A DNA stretch of 64,000 bases from Chitinophaga japonensis (lineage in GTDB: Bacteria; Bacteroidota; Bacteroidia; Chitinophagales; Chitinophagaceae), in contig NZ_VLLG01000002.1 of the NCBI RefSeq assembly GCF_007830125.1, positions 1 through 64,000 on the forward strand. Direction: 5' to 3'. A program made the translations under genes and the position numbers. The notes beneath the pieces were generated by a model, which was given only the letters and a program-made list of their open reading frames with translations, did not search any database and was not told the DNA's origin. Numbering within the stretch: position 1 is the first letter of the stretch; every line of letters begins with the position of its first letter. Positions 36,048 through 46,000 of the stretch are shown here, piece by piece.

Positions 36048-36503
36048 ATGAAACACAAAAACAGGGAGTACCACGTGCAGGAACAAACCTTACTGGTAGT
36101 ACAGGAGAGCGCCATGCCTTATGGCGTAGGACGGGGCTACTTTGATTTCATACAGCTTTCCCGGGAGGGGGTCATTAAAAAGGCGCTGATGAACCTGAGC
36201 CAGCAGCTATCTTTCTCCCTCTCCGAAGTGGCCCGCATACTGCATATTTCCGAGAGAACGCTCCAACGCTATGCAGACGATGAAAAGCTGTCTGCAGACA
36301 CCTCCGAAAGGGCCATCTTACTGTCACAGCTCTACCAGCACGGTACCCAGGTATTTGGCGACCTGGAAAATTTCAAAGAATGGATGCGCACGCCATTACC
36401 CGCATTCAACTACCAACCACCTATTTCTTTACTTGATACCACCTTTGGATTTCAACTGATCCAGGACGAACTTGGCAAAATAGCGCACGGCATTTTTGCA
36501 TAA
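36048..36503 (+). CDS. Xre/MbcA/ParS-family antitoxin
   Basis: 151 residues from the ATG at 36048; an in-frame GTG at 36027 overlaps the dnaE2 stop but also the promoter box. A helix-turn-helix part (LSFSLSEVARILHISERTLQRYADD) is followed by the DUF2384-type C-terminal domain (ERAILLSQLYQHGTQVFGDLENFKEWMRTPLPAF ... GFQLIQDELGKIAHGIFA) that covers the active site of RES toxins. It lies 15 bases before the RES gene. The antitoxin represses its own promoter in known systems. Confidence 0.88.
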   Translation: MKHKNREYHVQEQTLLVVQESAMPYGVGRGYFDFIQLSREGVIKKALMNLSQQLSFSLSEVARILHISERTLQRYADDEKLSADTSERAILLSQLYQHGTQVFGDLENFKEWMRTPLPAFNYQPPISLLDTTFGFQLIQDELGKIAHGIFA

Positions 36504-36518
36504 CCCACCCTATTTTGA

Positions 36519-36986
36519 ATGGAAGTATACCGTATCAGCAAATGCATTTACATTACTGATCTCAATGGCGTTGGCGCCCGTTTGTACGGCGGGCGCTGGA
36601 ACAGCAAGGGCCACCCCGTAGTATACACCGCCGGCAGCCGGGCCTTATCCGCCCTGGAAGTACTGGTGCACGTGCCCCTGAAGAACATTGTACAGGACTT
36701 CTGCATTGCTACTATCCAAATCCCGGACGAGGTGCCGGTAAAAACCATCCACCGTAAAGAGCTGCCTTCCGGCTGGCAATCGCTGGCGCCCTTCCCCGAG
36801 CTGCAAAAGGTAGGCGACGCCTGGCTGGAAGAAGGTAAATACCCGGTGTTGAAGATCCCCTCCGTGGTGATCCCGGAAGAGTTCAATTACCTGATCAATC
36901 CCCTGCACCCGGAGGCGGAGGGGATTGCCGTGACCAGCCAGCACCCGTTTGCGTTTGACCAGCGGTTGAAAGAGGCAAAAAAATAA
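36519..36986 (+). CDS. RES-domain toxin (NAD-degrading)
   Basis: 155 residues. The RES domain signature GARLYGGRWNSKG (19-31) has its arginines (Arg21, Arg26) and Tyr23; PVVYTAGSRALSALEVLVH gives Tyr36 and Glu47. Known RES toxins break down NAD+ as phosphorylases or glycohydrolases when the antitoxin is lost. The gene is complete, 15 bases after the antitoxin gene, and ends 12 bases before the convergent lysC stop. Confidence 0.88.
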   Translation: MEVYRISKCIYITDLNGVGARLYGGRWNSKGHPVVYTAGSRALSALEVLVHVPLKNIVQDFCIATIQIPDEVPVKTIHRKELPSGWQSLAPFPELQKVGDAWLEEGKYPVLKIPSVVIPEEFNYLINPLHPEAEGIAVTSQHPFAFDQRLKEAKK

Positions 36987-36998
36987 TATTGAAACCTC

Positions 36999-38321
36999 CT
37001 ACCCGAGATTAAACAGTCCCTTATTCAGCAGTTGTAAAGTCCGCTCCTTGTATTGGCCGCCTACCAGTATGGAAATATTGTGCCGGCTGCCACCGTAGGA
37101 GATCATGCGCAGGGGCACCTCGTTCAGCGCCTCAAACAGCTTGTGCAGGATAGAAGGCGTAGCAGCCACCTCGTTGCCCACAATAGATACAATGGTTTGA
37201 TGATGATCCAGCTCCACGGTGCCGAAAGGCTGCAGCTCCTTCAGTATCAGGTCCAGTTGCTGCTGGTTATCGATGGTGAGGGATACGGCCACTTCGGAAG
37301 TGGTGATCATATCAATGGGCGTACGGTATTTCTCAAATATCTCGAATATCTTTCTCAAGAACCCATAGGCCAGCAGCATGCGGCTGGACTTGATCTTGAT
37401 GGCGATAATACCGTCCTTGGCAGCTACTGCCTTCACGCCGTCGCCATTGGGCAATTCGGTAATGATGGTGCCTTTGGCCTCCGGCTGCATGGTGTTCAGC
37501 AGCTTTACCGGTATGTTGAAATGCTGGGCCGGCCAGATGGAGGCAGGATGCAGGATCTTAGCGCCAAAATAGGCCAGCTCCGCCGCTTCATCAAAGGAAA
37601 GCTGCTCTACCGGGAAGGTTTTCTTTACCACCCGGGGATCGTTGTTGTGCATCCCGTCAATGTCCGTCCATATCTGGATCTCGTCCGCCTGGATGGCGGC
37701 GCCTATCAGCGATGCAGAATAATCGCTGCCCCCGCGTTTTAAATTATCCACTTCCCCTTTGGCATTGCGGCAGATATACCCCTGGGTAATGAACAGGTGC
37801 TGTCCTTTCTGCTTATCCAGCAGGTTGCCCAGCTTGATCTTGATCTTGGGTATCTCCGGCTCCTCAAACTCGTCTATGCTCATGAAGTCCAGCGCGGGCA
37901 GCAGCACGGCGGGTATGCCGGCCTCTTCCAGGTACACGGTAAACAGCTTTGTGCTCAGCAGCTCACCCTGGGCCAGGATGTCTTTATTGAGGGCTTCGTT
38001 GAAAGATATCTTGAGAATGATGTTCAGGAACTCAAAATGTTCATCCACTACAGCTTTAGCTTTGGCGCGCGGGGCTTCCTGCTTCACCAACTCCTCGCAA
38101 AAGGTACGGTAGTGCTTCTCCAGCTTGTCGATCTGCTGTTTAGCCTGTTCCTTATTGCCTTCCGCCAGCGACTGCCCGATCTCCACCAATGCATTGGTAG
38201 TGCCGGAAAGGGCAGACAAAACCACGATCCTGGGGTCGCTATCCGCAGATATCAGCCTGGCCACAGCGTGCATACGTTCCGGCTTGCCTACTGAGGTGCC
38301 GCCAAATTTTAAAACTTTCAT
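36999..38321 (-). CDS. lysC: Aspartate kinase, monofunctional
   Basis: 440 residues. It phosphorylates L-aspartate, the first step to lysine, threonine, methionine and diaminopimelate. The amino acid kinase domain starts MKVLKFGGTSVGKPERM; LKRGGSDYSASLIGAAI and TDIDGMHNNDPRVVKKTFPVEQLSFDEAAELAYFGAKILHP follow. Two ACT domains fill the C-terminus (from about 300). It has no homoserine dehydrogenase domain. It is third in a run after the DUF3467 and Ldh genes, 18 bases after the latter. Confidence 0.95.
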   Translation of the reverse strand: MKVLKFGGTSVGKPERMHAVARLISADSDPRIVVLSALSGTTNALVEIGQSLAEGNKEQAKQQIDKLEKHYRTFCEELVKQEAPRAKAKAVVDEHFEFLNIILKISFNEALNKDILAQGELLSTKLFTVYLEEAGIPAVLLPALDFMSIDEFEEPEIPKIKIKLGNLLDKQKGQHLFITQGYICRNAKGEVDNLKRGGSDYSASLIGAAIQADEIQIWTDIDGMHNNDPRVVKKTFPVEQLSFDEAAELAYFGAKILHPASIWPAQHFNIPVKLLNTMQPEAKGTIITELPNGDGVKAVAAKDGIIAIKIKSSRMLLAYGFLRKIFEIFEKYRTPIDMITTSEVAVSLTIDNQQQLDLILKELQPFGTVELDHHQTIVSIVGNEVAATPSILHKLFEALNEVPLRMISYGGSRHNISILVGGQYKERTLQLLNKGLFNLG

Positions 38322-38339
38322 TTTACTTCTTTGAGTGTT

Positions 38340-39419
38340 TTATATATTGAGTGTAAGCTTAAACTTCACTGCTACTTCCTGCAGGTCCTTTAGCACCGGC
38401 TCCAGCAGGGGAATGCCCTGCTCCCGTCTTTCCTGCTCCATCACCCGTTCGGGATCGCCCGGTATAAGCACCTGTTCACCGCTGACCGGCTCAGCGGAGC
38501 GGAAACGCCCGATCCATTGATCCATATGCGTCTTGAATTCCGCTGCGGGGCGGAATGCATCCACCCGCATTGCGCCTAAAAAGTGACCCAGTCCCTCCCC
38601 TACAGGATCCGGCGGCAGGGGCAAAAAGCTCACAAAGGGCGGGGCCCAGGGCCCGTAATTGGCGCCCGAAAGAACGGCCGAAAATATATCAACAATTGCT
38701 CCCAAACAATACCCCTTATGACTTCCGTGTTCCCGGTCGCCGCCAAGGGGCAGCAAAGCCCCCCCGTTCCGCAGCTCGTGCGGGTCCGCGCTGGGAGCGC
38801 CTTCCTTGTCCTGTATCCACCCGTAGGGCGCCTGCTGCTGCTTGCGCTGTAATATCTCCAGCTTGCCGTTAGCCGCCGTGGTAGTGGCAAAATCCGCTAC
38901 AAAGGCCGGCTGCTCCCCGGCGGGAATGGCTACGGCGATCGGGTTGGTGCCCAGCATGCGCTCTTTGGCAAAAGTGGGCGCTACCAGGGGGCTGGCATTG
39001 GTCATGGCCATGCCTATCATATCCCGTTCCAGGGCCATCATGGCATGATAGCCGGCAATGCCGAAGTGATTGGAATTTTTTACGCTGACCCAGCCGCTGC
39101 CCGCTGTTTCCGCTTTCAGCAGGGCCACTTCCATGGCAAAAGGCGCCACTACCAGTCCCAGCCCGCCATCTCCGTCCACTACGGCCGTGCTGGGCGTTTC
39201 ATGCACAATATGCATATCGGGCCGGGTATTGATACGGCCGGCTTCCCACAGGCGCACATAGCCGCTGAGGCGGGCCACGCCGTGCGAATCAACGCCACGC
39301 AGGTCGGCGGACAGCAGTACTTCACTGGCTTTATCCGCATGCTCCAGGGAACAGCCCATCCGTACAAATACCTCCTGGGTAAATTCCCTTAGTAAAGGGT
39401 AGGAAAGAATATGGCTCAT
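38340..39419 (-). CDS. Malate/L-lactate dehydrogenase-family (Ldh_2) oxidoreductase
   Basis: 359 residues, of the NAD(P)-dependent malate/L-lactate/ureidoglycolate dehydrogenase superfamily that is unrelated to classic LDH. Signs are RGVDSHGVARLSGYV (substrate-binding His), GGLGLVVAPFAMEVALLKAE, SNHFGIAGYHAMMAL (catalytic-site His) and TNASPLVAPTFAKERMLGTNPIAVAIPA. The exact 2-hydroxy acid cannot be told. It is co-oriented with DUF3467 (22 bases upstream) and lysC (18 bases downstream), which may point to amino acid metabolism. Confidence 0.9.
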   Translation of the reverse strand: MSHILSYPLLREFTQEVFVRMGCSLEHADKASEVLLSADLRGVDSHGVARLSGYVRLWEAGRINTRPDMHIVHETPSTAVVDGDGGLGLVVAPFAMEVALLKAETAGSGWVSVKNSNHFGIAGYHAMMALERDMIGMAMTNASPLVAPTFAKERMLGTNPIAVAIPAGEQPAFVADFATTTAANGKLEILQRKQQQAPYGWIQDKEGAPSADPHELRNGGALLPLGGDREHGSHKGYCLGAIVDIFSAVLSGANYGPWAPPFVSFLPLPPDPVGEGLGHFLGAMRVDAFRPAAEFKTHMDQWIGRFRSAEPVSGEQVLIPGDPERVMEQERREQGIPLLEPVLKDLQEVAVKFKLTLNI

Positions 39420-39441
39420 GCTTTTGTATCAGTAGTCTTGA

Positions 39442-39756
39442 TCAGGCCTGGGCGGTAGGTCCGCCAAAATTCATAGGGAGTGATACGGGGTCCTGGTCCT
39501 GTATAGGGCCATGCACCGATTCATATTTCTTGATATTATCCACCAGCGCCTTCATAAAACGCTTGGCGTGCTGAGGCGTTAAAATAATACGGGACTTCAC
39601 CCTGGCTTTAGGCAGGCCGGGCATTACATTCACAAAATCCACTACAAACTCCGCATTGGAATGCGTGATAATGGCCAGGTTGGCGTAGATACCGTCTGCA
39701 ATTTCCTCACTCAGTTCTATATTCAACTGGTTCTGCTCTTCATGCTGATTATCCAT
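39442..39756 (-). CDS. DUF3467 protein
   Basis: 104 residues from the ATG at 39756. An earlier in-frame TTG at 39777 lies inside the promoter box, so it is rejected. The body LNIELSEEIADGIYANLAIITHSNAEFVVDFVNVMPG ... ARVKSRIILTPQHAKRFMKALVDNIKKYE is the conserved DUF3467 fold, a short protein common in Bacteroidota with no known function. It heads the operon with the dehydrogenase and lysC. Confidence 0.9.
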   Translation of the reverse strand: MDNQHEEQNQLNIELSEEIADGIYANLAIITHSNAEFVVDFVNVMPGLPKARVKSRIILTPQHAKRFMKALVDNIKKYESVHGPIQDQDPVSLPMNFGGPTAQA

Positions 39757-39774
39757 GATGGTAGGTTTAAGGTA

Positions 39775-39782
39775 CAAAAGTA
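39775..39782 (-). promoter_or_regulatory. -7 box of the DUF3467-Ldh-lysC operon
   Basis: TACTTTTG on the minus strand, an exact TAnnTTTG match, 18 bases before the ATG at 39756. It abuts the terminator of the gene upstream. Confidence 0.6.
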
Positions 39783-39815
39783 AAAAAGAGACCTTGGATT
39801 CAAGGTCTCTTTTTT
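39782..39815 (-). terminator. Terminator of the T9SS cargo gene
   Basis: Perfect 15-base arms around GATT (core GAGACCTTG / CAAGGTCTC), ending in a T run on the minus strand. It lies 21 bases after the stop at 39837. Confidence 0.85.
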
Positions 39816-39836
39816 TTATAGGGGGGCGGTATGCCG

Positions 39837-41324
39837 CTATTTCTGGATGATCAATGTCTGTTTTTCTGTATACTGGCCGTTCTTTATTTCAATATAGTAG
39901 GTGCCTGTTCTTAAATTGCCTACATCTATGGTTCCTTGCCTGGCCGGAGCATATTGCTGGCGCTTCACCAGGTTGCCGTTGAAATCATATATATTAACTT
40001 CGTTAAATGAGGCTACGGATGATGTTTCTGCTGATTTAGCAACTGGGTTTTCCTTTACAGCAATGGTGACAATATTGGTAGCAGGGTTAGGGGAAATAGT
40101 AAAGTTACTTACCCGTTCCCTATCCCTGCATCCGCCGGTTCTCGTTACGCTGTTGCTGGGAGCGGAGGAGCCGCAGGAGTTACGGACGATACAATAATAA
40201 GTCCGGCTAACACGACAGGGGAAATATTCATCAAACGTGTTCTCGGTACTACTCTTTACTAATGTCCCCCCGGATAAGTACCAATCGTAGATAACATTAC
40301 TCATAGGAGTTGCCGTAAACAGGTACTCTGTAGGTTCGCCAGGATCTGATAAAAGTGTAGAAGTAACTGTAGGGGCAGCAGGGACTGTACCGGCTACATT
40401 TATTTGCCTGGGCGCAAAAGCCGTATTGCATCCACCGGGATATTCTGCACTTACGTAAACCGTAGCGGCTACATCGCTCTGAGTACCATTGACCGTTATA
40501 TTAACGGATGGAGTAGAGGTGAGCAATGCTGTACTGGCATCATTATGCACCCCTCCGTTTATTTTCAACACATTAGCCGGAGTGCTGTACCAGCGGTACC
40601 CGGTAGGAGCTACGCTACCCGGCGGCGGGGTAACCGCAACATTAACCACAGAAGTGCCACAAACACCTGTAGCGCTACCGGACGTAAAAGCGGGTGCAGG
40701 TAAAGTATTATCAGGAGACCTGGTAATGTTGTAAGTCAATTCGTAAATAGGCGCATTGGAACATCCTGTGCCCAGCACAACAGCTTTAACATAACCGCCA
40801 TTTAAATTATTGACGGTGTATTCTTTATGATGCCACTCAATCGTCCCTGGGTCGTGCCATTCACTTCCGGGCACCCAGCCAGTATTGGTAGTCCATTGTA
40901 CATCCGTCCAGGTCCCAGGCACGACATCTATATCAAACGTATAGTTCCCCTGGAAACCACAGGATATAGCTCTAGAGAGAGTTGCGATAGTAGGTCCAGC
41001 CTTCACCAATACATCACGGGAGGTGTTCCCGTTACCTGCTGTACAGATATAACCGACATTGATGCGGTAGGTAACATCCGATGGTACTGCCGGAAATTGA
41101 AGATCAATGTAATTATTCACCTGATTTATAATAGTTACCTGTCCCCCCTGTATCTGCCACTGAAGATTGGAACATGGGGAGGCGTTATTAAAAGTATAAC
41201 GTACCGTTCCTGCATTAGGACATACTGTAGCTGGGCCGCTGATACTTTGCGAGAATAATTGAGATTGAAAATGAATAAAAAATAATAAAGCGAATAGGGA
41301 CTTGAGAGTAAATTGGGTTTTCAT
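39837..41324 (-). CDS. Secreted PKD-like protein with type IX secretion sorting domain
   Basis: 495 residues with signal peptide MKTQFTLKSLFALLFFIHFQSQLFSQ. The body has several immunoglobulin/PKD-like beta domains rich in Thr, Ser and paired Cys. The C-terminal 80 residues are a T9SS type A sorting domain: FTISPNPATNIVTIAV, VNIYDFNGNLVKRQQ, then GTIDVGNLRTGTYYIEIKNG and a final KQTLIIQK. It would be exported through the outer membrane by the gliding/Por machinery and attached or released at the surface. No enzymatic domain is visible; adhesion is the likely role. Confidence 0.88.
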   Translation of the reverse strand: MKTQFTLKSLFALLFFIHFQSQLFSQSISGPATVCPNAGTVRYTFNNASPCSNLQWQIQGGQVTIINQVNNYIDLQFPAVPSDVTYRINVGYICTAGNGNTSRDVLVKAGPTIATLSRAISCGFQGNYTFDIDVVPGTWTDVQWTTNTGWVPGSEWHDPGTIEWHHKEYTVNNLNGGYVKAVVLGTGCSNAPIYELTYNITRSPDNTLPAPAFTSGSATGVCGTSVVNVAVTPPPGSVAPTGYRWYSTPANVLKINGGVHNDASTALLTSTPSVNITVNGTQSDVAATVYVSAEYPGGCNTAFAPRQINVAGTVPAAPTVTSTLLSDPGEPTEYLFTATPMSNVIYDWYLSGGTLVKSSTENTFDEYFPCRVSRTYYCIVRNSCGSSAPSNSVTRTGGCRDRERVSNFTISPNPATNIVTIAVKENPVAKSAETSSVASFNEVNIYDFNGNLVKRQQYAPARQGTIDVGNLRTGTYYIEIKNGQYTEKQTLIIQK

Positions 41325-41529
41325 GGAGTTGAGTTTATAACTGTTAACAAATAATATAAGTGCTTAATATAGACTTGTATTCTGATTACACACTTAGGTT
41401 GTGAATATGCTATAAAGGTTGATTAGGGCTCCCTGTACTCAAACCATCAAAGGGTAGTTGATATAGGGTGTATACTATATGGGTTACCAACTTTACAAAG
41501 ATATTAACTAAAATGAAATAGCAAAAATA

Positions 41530-41560
41530 AAAGAGGCCGTCGAAAAAAGACAGCCTCTTT
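41530..41560 (-). terminator. Terminator of the second susC-susD unit
   Basis: AAAGAGGC (41530-41537) pairs with GCCTCTTT (41553-41560), with GTC/GAC pairing inside after one mismatch and an A-rich loop. On the minus strand a T-rich run follows. Confidence 0.75.
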
Positions 41561-41592
41561 CACAATATGGAATATTATGTATTTAACATCTG

Positions 41593-43029
41593 CTACTGCA
41601 TATCCCAGAACAGCTTCGTTGCTACATCATCCCCACCAATAGCTGCAGCAGCTTCATCATAGTTGATCTTATTCAGATTCTGCTCACTTACAGGATAAGT
41701 ATAACGTACCGGAATGTCTGATAATGCTCTCGGCGGAGCTACCAGCTCGGGATAATCAAGTCTTCTCCACTCTGTCCAGGCTTCAAAACCGCGGTTGTAC
41801 AGCGCCAGCCACTTTTGTACGCCTATTTTTCCTTTCCAGCCGCCGGTAGCAGTAAGATAATTCACATTAGGCTGAGCAATGTAAGTAAGCGCCTGCGCCT
41901 CCGTACCGCCCCAATTGATGATGGAAGCAGTGATAGCGTTATTATAGTGTGTCATGGCAGTACCGCCTACAGTGAACCCTCTTTCAACGGCTTCAGCACG
42001 CAGAAATTCTACCTCCATATAGTCTATCCATACAGAAGGAAAATCTTTGGCGCGGAGCAGGTCACCTGCGGGAGAAAATGAGCTATAGCTGTTGCTGGCG
42101 CCATAAATGCCACCTTTATATCCCCCTCCGGGCGCTTCATTGAAGTAAAACTGCCTCCTGGGATCGTTCAGGGCATTCATGGTGTCTATTGTTGTATTGG
42201 CCCCCACGAAATCCAAACGACCGCTTTGCACCAGGTCCACCCATAGCGGGTTGGTATTTGGTGGAATAGTGGAATACTCAAAAATGGCGTCATCATCGCT
42301 GGAAGAAAATGCATTGGGCGAAGCTTCTTCAATAGCTGCTTTAGCCACAGCCGGATCTGAATCGGCGATTACCATTGCTAACCTCATCTTCAAAGCGTTA
42401 GCAAATTTTTCCCAGGCGGCTACATCTCCACGATACAATAAATCGCTGCTGCCAAAGCTTTCTGAAGCTACGTCCAGGTTATTGATAGCCACATCCAGCC
42501 TGTCCAGCAGGTCGAGGTAAACGGTGTGGGCATCATCGTACTTAGGAGAAAGATTTTCTATATCCAGGGCATCTGTGTAAGGAATGTCACCAAAGGTATT
42601 TATTAAAACAGCGTAGGTATAGATATTCACTATATCGATCTGCGCCAGTTGGTTCTTTTTCACACCGGCATCCAGGGTAGCATCGGCTTCCACCAGCGCT
42701 TTTGCCTCCGCCAGGTCTGTCAGCACATCGCGATACAGCGCATGCCATACGTTCTGGGGAATATTACGGTTCGCCAGGTTGTACCTGCTTTCGTCCGTAT
42801 AAGTGGTTTCAGTCCAGTATTGGGCCAGCAACCTGAAAATGTTCAGGTTTACGTTGGTGCTGGTCAAAACATCCGTTACCGCCAGTTCCGCATTGGCGAA
42901 CAGGGTGGATGCCACTACCGCATCGGGCTTTTTCTCATTTTCATTCAGTTTGGTCAGGTCCTTGGTACAGGATACTGCCAGCAGCACTGCTGCGGTAGAA
43001 AGTATATATGTTAATTTCAGCTTCTTCAT
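41593..43029 (-). CDS. SusD-like lipoprotein (SusD/RagB nutrient-binding, second type)
   Basis: 478 residues. The lipobox is LAVSC, then TKDLTKLNENEKKPDAV, the start common in the shorter SusD-like subfamily. The VSASTLF/ELAVTDVL helices, FGDIPYTDAL, WEKFANALKMRLAM and the C-terminal FEAWTEWRRLDYPELVAP and IPVRYTYPVSEQNLN segments are typical. It pairs with the SusC-like transporter 14 bases upstream. There is no glycoside hydrolase or regulator nearby, so its nutrient may be peptide, nucleotide or a glycan cut by enzymes coded elsewhere. Confidence 0.93.
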   Translation of the reverse strand: MKKLKLTYILSTAAVLLAVSCTKDLTKLNENEKKPDAVVASTLFANAELAVTDVLTSTNVNLNIFRLLAQYWTETTYTDESRYNLANRNIPQNVWHALYRDVLTDLAEAKALVEADATLDAGVKKNQLAQIDIVNIYTYAVLINTFGDIPYTDALDIENLSPKYDDAHTVYLDLLDRLDVAINNLDVASESFGSSDLLYRGDVAAWEKFANALKMRLAMVIADSDPAVAKAAIEEASPNAFSSSDDDAIFEYSTIPPNTNPLWVDLVQSGRLDFVGANTTIDTMNALNDPRRQFYFNEAPGGGYKGGIYGASNSYSSFSPAGDLLRAKDFPSVWIDYMEVEFLRAEAVERGFTVGGTAMTHYNNAITASIINWGGTEAQALTYIAQPNVNYLTATGGWKGKIGVQKWLALYNRGFEAWTEWRRLDYPELVAPPRALSDIPVRYTYPVSEQNLNKINYDEAAAAIGGDDVATKLFWDMQ

Positions 43030-43043
43030 AATTGATAGATTTT

Positions 43044-46000
43044 TTAGAATCTCACTTTAACGTTAAAACCAAAGGTTCTGGCGGTAGGGTAAGCACCTGC
43101 CTGGTAACCCTGTACGTTACCGGAGCTCATGCCTTCTTCAGGATCTGCATGAGGCAGATTTTTATGAATAATCCACAGGTTGCGGCCTATCAGTGAAAAG
43201 TCAATTCCTTTGATAGGATGAAGCCTTGACATCAGGCTCCTGGGCAGTGAATAGGTCAGGGATACTTCCCTCAGCTTCACATAGCTGGCGTCATATACAA
43301 AAGCTGCAGCCGGGTTATAGACGTAACCGTAAGTACCATAAGCCATCTCTGCACGGGTTTCGTTCACCTTGCCATCTGCTGTTACGCCTGGCAGGATGAT
43401 ACCACCGCCGTCAGAAAGAGAGTTCCTTACAGGATTGCCCAGGTCATTTAAGCCCGCTGTTTCAGGATAAATACCGGTAGCCAGACCATAGTACATATCC
43501 AGTGAGAACACATCACCACCCTTGCGCATATCTACCAGGAAGTTCAACGCCAGGTCTTTATACTTCAGGGTATTGGAAATCCCCCCGATCCAATCAGGGT
43601 TTACATTACCAATAATCTCATTGGAAGTGCCGGATATCTGGTAGTAACCATCTTCATCAACAAGCTTTTCTCCATTTTCGTTATACACGAAGTTAGTGCC
43701 CCTGATGGTGCCGTAAGGCTCATTCAGCGAAGCATTAACAGAAACGCCGCCCTGCATGGCGCCTAGCTGCAGGTTCTGCACGCCTTCCGGCAGTGATTTT
43801 ACCTTGTTACGGTTCCTTGACCAGTTTACGTTAATGGTCCAGGAGAAAGAAGGTGTTCTTACCGGTGTACCGAATGCGGATACTTCTATACCCTTGTTCT
43901 GGATCTCGCCGGCATTTACCACCTTGAAGTCGTAACCGGTGGCCCTTGAAACAGGCATGGCCACGATCTGGTCCAGGGAGCGGGTGTTGTAATATGTTAC
44001 GTCAAAACCTACCCTGCCGTTCAGGAAGCCTGCTTCCAGGCCGGTTTCCCAGCTCTTGGTGCGTTCCGGTTTCAGGTCAGGATTATACTTGGTATTGTTA
44101 ATAGAGGCCAGGGGCACGCCATCGATACCGGTAGGCACATCATAGTAATCCTTGGTATACAGTACGGGAGCCGGGGCGCCTACTTCTGCGTAGTTAGCCC
44201 TCACCTTACCATGTGACAGCCAGGGCAGGCTGGATGCTGTCAGCTTGGAGAACAGGAAGCCCAGTGATACGGACGGATAGTAGTAAGCGTTATTGCCGTC
44301 CGGCAGCGTGGAAGACTGGTCCCTTCTGGCGGTAATATCCAGGAACAGCATTTCCTTATAGGCCAGGTTGGCGGCAGCAAAAATACCGTCTACTTCTTCC
44401 AGGGAGGCAATCTCTTCAGGCGCTTCCATCGGGTTGGCGGTATTCAGCAGGGCATACAAACGGGGGATCAGCAGTCCGCCGTTGGTAGTGGCGCGGATGG
44501 ACTCGATCTTGGTCCTTCTTACGTTGCCACCCAGCACACCGCCCAGGTTGAAGTCGCTGCTGAGCTGCTTGTGGAAGTTCAGCATCAAGTCGTAGTTGTA
44601 CTCGCTGAAGGAACGCTCAAACCTGGAATATTCAGAAGGATCAATACTACTGATGGCAATTCTCTCTTCCTGCCTTTCATTATAGCGGTCCAGGGAAACG
44701 CGGCCCATTACATCCACCCAGTCCGCAATCTTGTAAGTCATCATCACGTTACCGAAATAACGGTTTCTCTGGTCGTTCTGGAAGTTTTCGTAACGGGTCC
44801 AATAAGGGTTATCCCAGTAAATGGGATTCAACGTACCTACTCCCGCCTGGTTCCAGGTGATGTTTTCCTTGGTCCTGTTATAGGCATCTTCCTGCTCTTT
44901 AATATCCACGTTGGTCTGCCACCACTGGCGGAAATTCGTCATCAGGTTCTTGGAGTCATAACCGGTGCCGTAGCGGCCCAGCCCTTTCAGGATGGTAGCA
45001 TTGACGGAGGCGCTGGCAGTCAGCTTGGGCGTAATGTTATAGGAAGCGCCGAAGTTGATCTGGTCCTTTTTAATGCTACTGTTAGGCAGCAGGCCTTTAT
45101 CTATGTTCTTAGTATAACCTAATTTGAAGTAACCCTGGTCTCCGCCACCGTCTACCATGACACTATTAACAGTGGAGGTAGCTGTCTGGAAGAATGAGTA
45201 AGGATCGTTCGCTGCTGCCGTCCAGGGTCTTTTCTGTCCGAAGTAAGGATTGCTGGGGTCAAAAGAGTACCAGCCATATACCTGCAGGCTCGGGTCAAAC
45301 GCTGCTCCCCAGGAGGCATCCTCTGTGGTAGGTACTATCAGATCGGGAGTACCATCATTGTCTACATCCTCGTAGAAGAAGTAACCGTCCGGCGAGTCAT
45401 AATACGGACCGTAACCGGCGCCGTAGCTTTTCTGGTACTTGGCAAAGGTGCTCTTGTCTACCTTACCGATGGTTACGCCAGAATTCACCGTTACGCCCAG
45501 GCCTCTGCGGCCTTTCTTGGTAGTGATCATGATCACGCCATTGGCAGCGCGGGAACCATACAGTGCAGTAGCGGCGGCTCCTTTCAGTACGTTCACAGAT
45601 TCAATGTCATCCGGGTTGATGTCCGCAGCAGCGTTACCATAGTCGTAACCGGCACGAGCTGTACGCTGATCAGTTGAGTTTGTATTGGAGTTGTCAATAG
45701 GTACCCCATCCACTACAAACAGCGCCTGGTTGTTGCCGGACAGGGATTTGTTACCACGCAGCACCACGTTGGTGGAACCGCCTAAGCTGTTGTTCCTGCG
45801 CACCTCCAGGCCGGCTACCTTACCGGACAGGGAGTTGGAGATGTTGGATTCCCTTACTTTAACGAGGTCCTCGCCGGCCACATTCTGCGCGGAGTAGGGC
45901 AATTCGTTTTTCTTACGCTGGATACCCAATGCAGTTACTACCACTTCCTGGAGGCTTTCGCTGCTGGTTTCCAGTACAACGTCTACCGTGCTGGAAGCGC

